Positions 17,462 to 25,270 of a stretch of DNA of 64,000 nucleotides are shown here, piece by piece. The DNA is from Bacteroidales bacterium. GTDB lineage: Bacteria; Bacteroidota; Bacteroidia; Bacteroidales; UBA932. Under the pieces are notes generated by a model. The model was not told where the DNA came from, searched no databases, and saw only the letters and a list, made by a program, of their open reading frames with translations. Every line of letters starts with the position of its first letter. Within the stretch, counting starts at the first letter, position 1. The translations under genes and the position numbers were made by a program. The stretch lies in assembly GCA_017480345.1 (NCBI GenBank), contig JAFVAU010000014.1, positions 1 to 64,000 on the forward strand, in the 5' to 3' direction.

Positions 17462-18997
17462 ATGAAAAAAATAATAAACAGTGTCTTGTTATTGGGATGG
17501 GGTGTCTGTATGATCTCCTCCTGTTATGGAATCAAGGCAGAGCATTATCCGGAGCTTTCTCCTATTCAGATTGTCACCCAGTCCGATACCATCAATGCCG
17601 ACTTGGGGGTAAAACTGCATTATGAGGGCATTGCCGTAGCCAGTTCGCTACCGGTGACATATGAGTGGGCCTACGGCCTTCCTGCCGCCAATACCACGGT
17701 AGAGCAGCATCAGTTTTCCAGCCGGACCATACTGGATACGGAGTCGCCCAATATTGACTACACCTTTACCCACTTGGGTTCCTATATCCTTCGCCTCAAA
17801 GTGGACAATGGACAGAGCATTGCCTATAAATTCTTCCGGCTGAATGTGAATTCCGGTCTGGACGAGGGGGTGGCCATCCTGGACAATGATGCATCCGGAA
17901 ACTCCTCCATCCGTTTTTTGAAGACCCTCACGGCCGAAGAGAAGATTCGTGGGGCTCAGGAACTCTATTCGGTGCAGCCGACAGAGGGTATCAAGAACGG
18001 TAAACAGCTCTATATGAGTTCCTACAAGCTTAGCGGAAGCACCAAGGACGAGGCCGCGTTTGTGATTGCGACAGATGATGCCGACGGCACCATGTATTTG
18101 TTTGAATCCAGAACGATGGAATTGGTGCGCAGCGACGTAATGTCGGCATGGGGCACATCTTTCTCTTCTTTCAGTGGAGAATATGGCGGGGCCCACGATT
18201 TTGGTGTTTTCTTCAACTCGACGGACGGGCGTGTTTTTCGTTTCGACCTTGTTCTGGGATATTTGAATGATATTGCCAATTTCCCAGAAGGCCTCACTCA
18301 CGCATACCTTGCACGGAATCGGTCAAGTGCAACGGGAGCTACTACAAACTATCCTTTCTTCTTCGGAGAGGATGTGGTTGCCACCCGTACGACAGTTTCT
18401 TCCGGAGTGAAAGTATATGAGCAGGAGGGGTTCAAGGTGGTGAACATGGGAATGTCCCGTACATGGGGGGATGTTTACCCTCTGTATGTCCTTCTCCAGA
18501 GCAAGACTGACCCTCGGTCTTATCGGATTCAGCGGGCAAACCGCATCAGCGGCGGCACTACCACCTGGGCTACCGTCAAGGATGAAAATGACAAGGAGGT
18601 GCTCTACCACTACGATTTTACTTCTTCCAACTTAAAGATGGACAGCGAGTCAAAGGTTGTGAATACAAAACGCTCCAACGATGTTTATTATACTTATGAA
18701 AATGCCATTTATCGCTGGAGCCTTTCCGCTCCGCCAGCAACGGCCCCGACCATATCACTGCCGGCCGGGGAGCAGATACGGGATATTGCCGTGAATTATA
18801 TGGGGCGCTCTGCCGCCCGCGACGGGCAGGATCCGGGAGAGGATCTCCTGTATATCCTCACATATAATCCCGGCCGGTCCGGAGACAAGAAGGGCAGCCT
18901 GTATATTTACCGTTTTTCCGATGACACGCTGGTTCGTGCCATTGAGGGGATAGCGGACAATCCTGTCAGTGTAGTTTATAAATATAGAGTAAGTTAA
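17462..18997 (+). CDS. PKD-like family lipoprotein of SusCD loci
   Basis: A 511-residue lipoprotein (lipobox ISSC, C21). The first 130 residues after the signal contain a PKD/Ig-like sandwich (YEWAYGLPA...YTFTHLGSYILRLKVDNG). The rest forms repeated beta strands resembling propeller blades (MYLFESRTMELVRSDV; RVFRFDLVLGYL; LYILTYNPGRSG). Proteins of this architecture accompany DUF4843 and SusC/D genes in Bacteroidota. The role is unknown; surface ligand binding is inferred. The start at 17462 is selected for the lipoprotein signal. It follows the DUF4843 stop by 7 bases. Confidence 0.8.
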   Translation: MKKIINSVLLLGWGVCMISSCYGIKAEHYPELSPIQIVTQSDTINADLGVKLHYEGIAVASSLPVTYEWAYGLPAANTTVEQHQFSSRTILDTESPNIDYTFTHLGSYILRLKVDNGQSIAYKFFRLNVNSGLDEGVAILDNDASGNSSIRFLKTLTAEEKIRGAQELYSVQPTEGIKNGKQLYMSSYKLSGSTKDEAAFVIATDDADGTMYLFESRTMELVRSDVMSAWGTSFSSFSGEYGGAHDFGVFFNSTDGRVFRFDLVLGYLNDIANFPEGLTHAYLARNRSSATGATTNYPFFFGEDVVATRTTVSSGVKVYEQEGFKVVNMGMSRTWGDVYPLYVLLQSKTDPRSYRIQRANRISGGTTTWATVKDENDKEVLYHYDFTSSNLKMDSESKVVNTKRSNDVYYTYENAIYRWSLSAPPATAPTISLPAGEQIRDIAVNYMGRSAARDGQDPGEDLLYILTYNPGRSGDKKGSLYIYRFSDDTLVRAIEGIADNPVSVVYKYRVS

Positions 18998-19016
18998 ACC
19001 TTTAAAACACAAACGG

Positions 19017-19889
19017 ATGAAACAAATTGTAAAACTCCTTGCAGGAGCACTTCTCCTTCTGGGCCTGGGTGCCTGCGGAGAAAAGACCGTTTACGTGGAA
19101 AGCGTAAAACTGGACAAGACATCCCTATCCCTTATGGTAGGAGATGTGGCAACTTTGACGGCGACGGTGAGCCCTTCCGGGGCCACCAATCCAGCCGTTA
19201 CCTGGGCTAGCGGCAATACCGCGGTAGCCACGGTTGAAAATGGGAAAGTAACGGCAGTGGCCAAGGGTGTCACTACGGTTACGGTTACTACGGAAGACGG
19301 GCTCAAGACGGCCACCTGCGCCATTACGGTAGATAATGTTCGCGTTAGCGGCGTGTCTGTTTCACCGGCCGACGGTGCCATGGTCAAAGTGGGCGAGACA
19401 TTGCAACTTTCTGCTACGGTGACACCCGACAACGCCTATGACAAGTCGGTGGTATGGAGCTCGGACAACGAGCCGGTTGCCACCGTCAGCGCCGACGGGC
19501 TTGTTACTGCCGTGTCCAGTGGCATTGCCAACATTACGGCGACAACAGTAGACAATAATAAGACCGCAAAGCTTGTCATTACGGTTCCGGGATTATCCCT
19601 CTCCGAAACGGCAGTCACCGTGTACTCCGGTTACAAGGCTTCCGTAACGGCCACCATGGTTCCGGGTACGGCTTCGGCCAGTTCCCTCAGTGTCGCTTCT
19701 TCTGAAGAGACGGTTGCGGTAGCAGATGTAGCCGAGGACGGCACCATCCAGATTCTGGGTATCAAGGAAGGTACGGCTACCATTACGGTGACCGCAACGG
19801 CTTCCGGACTCACCGCCACCTGCGTCGTGACGGTAAAGGATGCCGGCGGCAGCAGCTTTGATGATGACGATTATGGTAAATTTGAATAA
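19017..19889 (+). CDS. Lipoprotein with three bacterial Ig-like (BIG2) domains
   Basis: A 290-residue lipoprotein (lipobox LGAC, C20) built from three BIG2-type repeats, about residues 26-108, 109-190 and 191-277. Each repeat shows the V-x-G-x-x-x-x-L-x-A-T-V...W-x-S...V-A-T-V...G-x-V-T-A-V pattern. It ends in an acidic tail (FDDDDYGKFE). It is probably an extended surface spacer or binding module of the SusCD locus. The next gene begins directly after its stop. Confidence 0.85.
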   Translation: MKQIVKLLAGALLLLGLGACGEKTVYVESVKLDKTSLSLMVGDVATLTATVSPSGATNPAVTWASGNTAVATVENGKVTAVAKGVTTVTVTTEDGLKTATCAITVDNVRVSGVSVSPADGAMVKVGETLQLSATVTPDNAYDKSVVWSSDNEPVATVSADGLVTAVSSGIANITATTVDNNKTAKLVITVPGLSLSETAVTVYSGYKASVTATMVPGTASASSLSVASSEETVAVADVAEDGTIQILGIKEGTATITVTATASGLTATCVVTVKDAGGSSFDDDDYGKFE

Positions 19890-19903
19890 TGGAGGACCTA
19901 ATT

Positions 19904-21829
19904 ATGAAAACAAGATATTTTCTTTTGCTGGCGGCAGTAGTCGTTTTTGCGTCCTGTAAGCAGGAGCAGGTTTTCCGGGAGGAGACATCTTCGGCCAAGA
20001 CTTATACCATCCGCGCGGAAGCAGGAGACCCTGTTACCAAGGCTTATTTCAAAGAGGACGAGGCCCCTTCCAAGTATATTTACTGGGAGGCTGACGATGC
20101 TTTTGATTTCAATGACATTACCATCGGAGAAGTATGGAATGACAATGTGACATCCGGAAAAGCTACCGAAGTGGCCGCTGACGGAAAAACCGTGTTGTTT
20201 ACACAGACAGTCAACGATTACCTGGTGATTACCTATCCTGCGGATGCCGTATCAATGACGGATGAGGACAAGGTGATGGTTACGGTCCCCCGTGACCAGG
20301 AACTTTCTTCTGTGCTAACGCCCAATAATCTTCCTATGACAACTTCTCTTCTGGCACTCTCCGAAACTGCGAAAAAAGCGGTTGAGGAAGGAATAGACGC
20401 GGTGGCTGTTATCCCGGGCGATGCGCCGGTCAAGTTTTACCCGCTGGCCGGCATCGGCAAGATGACCATTACCGGCCTGGGCGTGGAGTCCACCACCATC
20501 AATAAGGTGAATATCCTCACTGAATTCAGCGCTGCAAAAACCTCCACAGGCGAGCCTCAGCGGGGTCTGCGCGGATCCAATGAGTTCTCTCTGGCCGGGG
20601 ATAAGGAACTGGTATCCACCTGGACTTCAGGGGATGCCCGTTTTGACCTCTCCCTCGCTTCTGAGACCGGTATCAGTTATACCGCCACCGACGGTGCCGA
20701 CGTTGTTTTTGTTGCGGACCAGAGTAACTACGGTGTCAAGACCATGCAGGTGGTGGTTTATACCTCCGACGGCGCGGTTTACAAAAAGAAGTTTGACATG
20801 GCGTCCGCTGAAAAGCAGATTGCCTTTGACAAGGCCCGCATCTCTTCCTTTACGCTGGATTTCACAAACGGAACGGTTTCCAAGATTGCCGATTCCAAGT
20901 TCGCCGTGGAGTGGTCCAAGGGTTACCTTGTATTTGACGAGGAGAACAAGGGTTACAAGATTGGTGAGCCCGAGGATATCGGCCTGTACTTTAAGTTTGG
21001 AACTGCCGTAGGTGTCAAGTTTTTCAAAGACAATGAAGACTGGGCCTGGCGTCTCCAACCAAAGGATGAAGACGGAAATAAACTCAGCGGCTCTACCACC
21101 TACCTCTCCAACAAGACCACCTTGGCCAACGGAACCGAAATGTTCTATTCCGGAATCCTGCAAAAGGGTGTCCGGTTTTACGGCGAAAATGCCATCTGGC
21201 AAGATACGCCCTATTACTATCCGGAAGGCACGGACATCGTGGCCGGAACCATTGCCGGCGGTAACGACGGGGATGAATTCAACTACCATAAGATGGCTGG
21301 AACAACCGTTTACAGCGGTGCTGCCGACCCTTGCTCCTACGTGAAGGTGGGTGAGGGAGAGAAGGCTTGGCGTCTTCCTACCAAGGCTGAGGTTGAAGAT
21401 TTGATTTCCGTAGGCGCACCCGGTGTTGAGTATTACACCCTGGACGGCTCCGACGTGAAAGGCTCCAGTGGTAACGGCAGCCCGGTCTATGCCAAGTATA
21501 CCGACGGGGTTCAGGAGCTCCAGTTCATGACCAATGGTTTTGTGGCCATGACGTTCTCTTCTGCCTACACTCAGATTCAGATGACCTATAGCAACAAATA
21601 CGCCGTGGATTTCTGGACCAGCCAGTATGAAGGAAAGACCGAGCCTCAGAAGAGCACCACCAACAGCGCATATGCTTACAAGCTGTCCTTGAGCTCTACG
21701 CCCGGATTCAACACCAAGGCGGAGGTGGCTAAATTCTCGGCCAACCGCTTGAACAACTATACCACCAAGAATGGTGTTGAATACACCATGTGGGACGCCA
21801 TGAACGTCCGCTGCGTCCGTGACAAGTAA
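19904..21829 (+). CDS. Fimbrillin-like lipoprotein with FISUMP-type C-terminal domain
   Basis: A 641-residue lipoprotein (lipobox FASC, C18). The N-terminal region (VTKAYFKEDEAPSKYIYWEADD...LVITYPADA) resembles fimbrillin-type beta-sandwich proteins of Bacteroidota. The C-terminal 200 residues carry FISUMP features: EKAWRLPTKAEVEDL, a W-T-S-Q-Y-E segment, and the terminal NVRCVRD. It is probably exported to the surface, either as a pilus-like subunit or as a binding protein of the locus. The start at 19904 gives the lipoprotein signal and has a GGAGG 8 bases upstream. A strong hairpin terminator follows. Confidence 0.78.
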   Translation: MKTRYFLLLAAVVVFASCKQEQVFREETSSAKTYTIRAEAGDPVTKAYFKEDEAPSKYIYWEADDAFDFNDITIGEVWNDNVTSGKATEVAADGKTVLFTQTVNDYLVITYPADAVSMTDEDKVMVTVPRDQELSSVLTPNNLPMTTSLLALSETAKKAVEEGIDAVAVIPGDAPVKFYPLAGIGKMTITGLGVESTTINKVNILTEFSAAKTSTGEPQRGLRGSNEFSLAGDKELVSTWTSGDARFDLSLASETGISYTATDGADVVFVADQSNYGVKTMQVVVYTSDGAVYKKKFDMASAEKQIAFDKARISSFTLDFTNGTVSKIADSKFAVEWSKGYLVFDEENKGYKIGEPEDIGLYFKFGTAVGVKFFKDNEDWAWRLQPKDEDGNKLSGSTTYLSNKTTLANGTEMFYSGILQKGVRFYGENAIWQDTPYYYPEGTDIVAGTIAGGNDGDEFNYHKMAGTTVYSGAADPCSYVKVGEGEKAWRLPTKAEVEDLISVGAPGVEYYTLDGSDVKGSSGNGSPVYAKYTDGVQELQFMTNGFVAMTFSSAYTQIQMTYSNKYAVDFWTSQYEGKTEPQKSTTNSAYAYKLSLSSTPGFNTKAEVAKFSANRLNNYTTKNGVEYTMWDAMNVRCVRDK

Positions 21830-21840
21830 AGTATGTTATA

Positions 21841-21876
21841 AAGGCTGGCCTGTTCAGAAGGGCAGGCCAGCCTTTT
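21841..21876 (+). terminator. Rho-independent terminator of the SusC/SusD operon
   Basis: A 12-bp perfect stem (AAGGCTGGCCTG at 21841-21852 with its complement at 21863-21874), a 10-base loop, and TTTT at the end. It separates the six-gene SusCD run from the AT-rich small genes. Confidence 0.92.
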
Positions 21877-21907
21877 AGTAAATAGCGATTAAAAATCCTA
21901 GATTTCA

Positions 21908-22168
21908 ATGAAACGATATATCCCTGTTTGTGTTATTCTGTTTTTACTGGCATTTTGTTCTTGCTCAAAAGAAAAAGTGACATTATACAATGGAACCCCA
22001 GAACTGTTAGGACATCATTTCTATATGGAATTCAGGTTTTTATCATTTTTCTCGGGGATGGATGTGCCTGATTTTTGTTCATTTGGTGAAATGGATTGTT
22101 ATTGGGGGCACTTAGGAGAAGGTCAGCAGCATAGTACGGATTGCTCATTACAGAATTATTCATGGTGA
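21908..22168 (+). CDS. Small AT-rich orphan lipoprotein
   Basis: An 86-residue ORF with a lipoprotein-type signal (AFCSCSKEK, lipidated Cys at 17 or 19). The remainder (YNGTPELLGHHFYMEFRFLSFF...) matches no family I know. Base composition is clearly more AT-rich than the flanking genes. It could be a real small lipoprotein or the 5' part of a broken longer gene. The following ORF begins 1 base after its stop, in another frame. Confidence 0.5.
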   Translation: MKRYIPVCVILFLLAFCSCSKEKVTLYNGTPELLGHHFYMEFRFLSFFSGMDVPDFCSFGEMDCYWGHLGEGQQHSTDCSLQNYSW

Positions 22169-22169
22169 T

Positions 22170-22562
22170 ATGGTTGTTTTAATTGTTTCTATACTTCTGT
22201 TTTGTTGTTCTGAATGGACTCTTTTTTCTCAGAACTTGAAACAAAAAGAGTATAATGCAGAAGTGATTTGGCGTCAAGCTGACTATGCGGAAGACAAATC
22301 TAATCACTCCATACCATTTACAATTGGAGATGGGAACGATATGATTGTTTTTAAGGCAGAAAAAATCGGGATAGATAACAAGAAATACTATATTGTTGCA
22401 GAAAGGGTTGAAGGCGAACTGTTTACAGGGGATATAGTGTCGGGAAAACTATTTGCATTGAATACAACTCAAACGATAAAGAATCTCACGCAAAAAAGTT
22501 CTGTAGGTGTACATATTCTACATCTTGTTGATGCAGATAATTTCTTACCATATTATCCATGA
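22170..22562 (+). CDS. Small AT-rich exported protein of unknown function
   Basis: A 130-residue ORF with a hydrophobic start (VVLIVSILLFCCSEW) that could be a signal peptide, and a soluble remainder with beta-like runs (KYYIVAERVEGELFTGDIVSGKLFAL). No family recognised. It starts 1 base after the previous stop and overlaps the next start by 4 bases (ATGA), so the three ORFs look like one unit. It has the same AT-rich composition as its left neighbour. Confidence 0.55.
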   Translation: MVVLIVSILLFCCSEWTLFSQNLKQKEYNAEVIWRQADYAEDKSNHSIPFTIGDGNDMIVFKAEKIGIDNKKYYIVAERVEGELFTGDIVSGKLFALNTTQTIKNLTQKSSVGVHILHLVDADNFLPYYP

Positions 22563-22939
22563 AAAAGATAGTGACCCTTCTTATTGTGCTTGGGGGGCTG
22601 TCGTGTGCTTGTTCTTCCCTGAAAATATCTGGCAGGCAGGACCCCGGTTCGGAAGTAATCGATGGAGAAATCTTTGCGTCCAGAGGAAAGGACTTCTATG
22701 TTTTATTGACAGAAAAGAATATTATTTTCGTCGAGTGGCAGGCTGGCTCTTTTTTCATGCATGACAAGGTTGAAGGTTTTTTCCCGGGGAATCATACTGT
22801 GGGCACCCTTACTAACAAAACTCGCGGCGAGAAGATGTCTTTTTACTTCATACAATCATTTGAACGGGGTGCTGACGAAGGGGCTTTAGCCATTAAAGAG
22901 TGGAAAAAAACAGAAGGGGTGGCATACCCCAATTTTTAG
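22559..22939 (+). CDS. Small orphan lipoprotein
   Basis: A 126-residue protein with a lipoprotein signal (GLSCACSS, Cys16 or 18). The mature part (IFASRGKDFYVLLTEKNIIFVEWQAGSFFMHDKVEGFFPG) is beta-rich and unfamiliar. It overlaps the upstream ORF by ATGA, and its stop is 3 bases before the metalloprotease ATG, so it may be co-transcribed and co-regulated with the protease. A role as accessory or inhibitor is only a guess from position. Confidence 0.6.
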   Translation: MKKIVTLLIVLGGLSCACSSLKISGRQDPGSEVIDGEIFASRGKDFYVLLTEKNIIFVEWQAGSFFMHDKVEGFFPGNHTVGTLTNKTRGEKMSFYFIQSFERGADEGALAIKEWKKTEGVAYPNF

Positions 22940-22942
22940 GCA

Positions 22943-25267
22943 ATGAATAAAAGGCTGTTTACCATTTTTTTTGCGTGTGTGCTCGTTTTGCCGATGCATG
23001 CCCAGAAGGACGTAGTAAAGCGCGCGGAGTGTCCGGAGGGGATGGGAATCTACCTCACCTCCAAGAACAAGGTGTATCTGGGGGTGCCGGAGGGCATGCT
23101 GGGCCGGAAACTGCTCATTGGGGGAACCGTGAGTGCGGTGAGCGATCCGGGCGCGGCCAATGTGGGTCAGATGGCCTCCGGACCGCTCATGTGCGTGATT
23201 CCCACTGTTGAGGACTCGCTGCTAGTCCTGAGCCGGCCGCAGGTGGCCGGCAGCAGCCGGGCCGATGACCTCCAGACTGCCATGGACCGCAACTTCAGTG
23301 CGCCCATCCTCAAAAGGCTTCCATTGGAACGGCGCGGCGGCCGCATTGTCTTTGACATCACTTCCTTTGTGACCAAGGCTGCCCCGAAGGGGGCCGATTT
23401 CAAACCCGGCAACGAGGACGGGACCTCCTGGTACGACGGCCTCAAGGCCTTCGAGGACAACGCCTCCGTGAAACTCTATCAGACGCTGGAAGCCGGCGGG
23501 CTTGGCGGAAAGGCTACGGTGAGCATGGTTTCCACCGTCTCTGTTCTGGCCCTTCCGGCCCGGCCCATGCGGCCCCGCCTCCAGGACAGCCGGATAGGCA
23601 CCTTTTATACCGGAAGCCTTGCTGGCGGCAACCGGTTCGACCTCAATTATTTACAAGACGGCCTGCAGCCTTATCGCTTTGCCAACCGCTGGCGAATCGA
23701 ACCCTCCGACATGGAGGCTTGGCAGCGGGGCGAGTCGGTTTCGGTAAAGCAGCCCATTGTGTGGTATATTGACGATGCCTTCCCGGAATTGTGGAAGCAG
23801 CCGGTGCGTGAGGGTGTCCTGGCCTGGAATGCCGCTTTTGAAGCGATCGGCCTGAAGGATGTGCTCCAGGTGCGCGATTTCCCTTCGGGAGACCCTTCCT
23901 TCGACCCCGACAACCTCAAGTACAACTGCATCCGTTTCATTCCCAACACCACGGCTAACGCCATGGGGCCCTCCTGGGCCGACCCTGAGACTGGAGAGAT
24001 AGTATCGGCCTCGGTGCTCATGTTCAACGACGTGGTGCGCCTTCTGAACAACTGGCGTTTTGTGCAGACGGCACAGGTGGATCCCCGGGTTCGCACGAGA
24101 AAAATGCCCGACGAGGTGCTACAGGAAGCCCTTGTGTATGCCGTTTCCCATGAAATTGGCCACACATTGGGCTTGCTCCACAACATGGCTGGCAGTGCCG
24201 CCATCCCGGTGGATTCCCTTCGGAGCCCTTCTTTCACGGCTATCCATGGGACCACGGCCTCTATCATGGATTATGCCCGTTTCAATTATGTGGCGCAGCC
24301 TGGTGATACGGATGTCCGTCTGGTTCCGCCATCTTTGGGTGTTTATGACAAATATGCCATTGAATGGCTGTATAAGCCGGTTCCTGAAGCATCGGACCTT
24401 TGGGATGAAGCTTCCAGGGCAGAGGTACTTATTGATGCCCATGAAGAGGACCCCTTCTACCGTTTTGGTGCCCAGCAACCTTCTATGGCCATGGTACAGT
24501 ATGACCCCACAGCGCGTACGCAGGATTTGGGTGACGACCCCATGAAGGCCGGAGATTATGGCATTGCCAATCTGCGCTACATCCTTCCCCATTTCAGCGA
24601 GTGGATTTCCGACGACCCGGATTATTCCCACCGTCGTCAGCTTTATTCCCAACTGGTTACCCAGTTTGGCCGATATCTTGGCAACGTAGAGTCGCTCATC
24701 GGCGGTGTCGTCCTTTATAAAACCAAGACGGGGGAGCCTTGTGTTCCCCTACCTTCCCAAAAACAGAAAGCCGCCCTCCGTTGGGTGGTGTCCCAGGTGG
24801 CGGCGTCGGCCTGGCTGGACGAGCCTTCAGTAACGGAACGCCTGGGGCTTCACGCCTCCGAGAGTGCAAAGGCTGCTGTTTCCGTGGCCCAGTACCTGGC
24901 CGGGTCTGCGCCAGTTGCCGTAGCCACTGCGCAGTCCAACGGTTCCACCTATACTTCGGAAGCCTATTTTGAAGATTTGTTCGATGCGGTTTTCCATGGG
25001 GGAAAGTATACGGAAGCGGAGCATGTGCTCCAGCGTGCCCTAATCACCTTCCTTACCCGCCGCTCCGCGCCGGCCAAGACCCAGGAAAACAAAAATACAG
25101 GATTCTGTTTTGGCGAAGACACCCCTCCTACACAGCCCTCGGTAGACGTGGCGGCTCAAAGTGATACGGCTGTTTACCGGCTTGCGTTCCTTCAGAAAGT
25201 GAAAAAATGGACTCGCTCTCGGAGAAACAATCCGGAATTTGCGTATATTTACTCGCTAATTTACTAA
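22943..25267 (+). CDS. Secreted zinc-dependent metalloprotease (DUF5117/DUF5118 type)
   Basis: A 774-residue exported metalloprotease with a signal peptide ending near MHAQ. The zinc site is the extended gluzincin/metzincin-like motif HExxHxxGxxH at H403-E404, H407, G410 and H413 (SHEIGHTLGLLHN). A later SIMDYARFNYVAQPGD segment is the Met-turn-like region of the family. Family members are large Bacteroidota secreted proteases found beside SusC/SusD/PKD-like genes, which fits this context. It probably cleaves protein or peptide substrates for the uptake system. Its 3' end is 3 bases from the next gene, so the two form an operon. Confidence 0.9.
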   Translation: MNKRLFTIFFACVLVLPMHAQKDVVKRAECPEGMGIYLTSKNKVYLGVPEGMLGRKLLIGGTVSAVSDPGAANVGQMASGPLMCVIPTVEDSLLVLSRPQVAGSSRADDLQTAMDRNFSAPILKRLPLERRGGRIVFDITSFVTKAAPKGADFKPGNEDGTSWYDGLKAFEDNASVKLYQTLEAGGLGGKATVSMVSTVSVLALPARPMRPRLQDSRIGTFYTGSLAGGNRFDLNYLQDGLQPYRFANRWRIEPSDMEAWQRGESVSVKQPIVWYIDDAFPELWKQPVREGVLAWNAAFEAIGLKDVLQVRDFPSGDPSFDPDNLKYNCIRFIPNTTANAMGPSWADPETGEIVSASVLMFNDVVRLLNNWRFVQTAQVDPRVRTRKMPDEVLQEALVYAVSHEIGHTLGLLHNMAGSAAIPVDSLRSPSFTAIHGTTASIMDYARFNYVAQPGDTDVRLVPPSLGVYDKYAIEWLYKPVPEASDLWDEASRAEVLIDAHEEDPFYRFGAQQPSMAMVQYDPTARTQDLGDDPMKAGDYGIANLRYILPHFSEWISDDPDYSHRRQLYSQLVTQFGRYLGNVESLIGGVVLYKTKTGEPCVPLPSQKQKAALRWVVSQVAASAWLDEPSVTERLGLHASESAKAAVSVAQYLAGSAPVAVATAQSNGSTYTSEAYFEDLFDAVFHGGKYTEAEHVLQRALITFLTRRSAPAKTQENKNTGFCFGEDTPPTQPSVDVAAQSDTAVYRLAFLQKVKKWTRSRRNNPEFAYIYSLIY

Positions 25268-25270
25268 GAT

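Noticed and set aside
21908..22562. One frameshifted gene instead of two small ORFs
   Set aside because: The second ORF has its own start and a hydrophobic leader, and the first ends in a non-domain-like sequence; I keep them separate but with low confidence.
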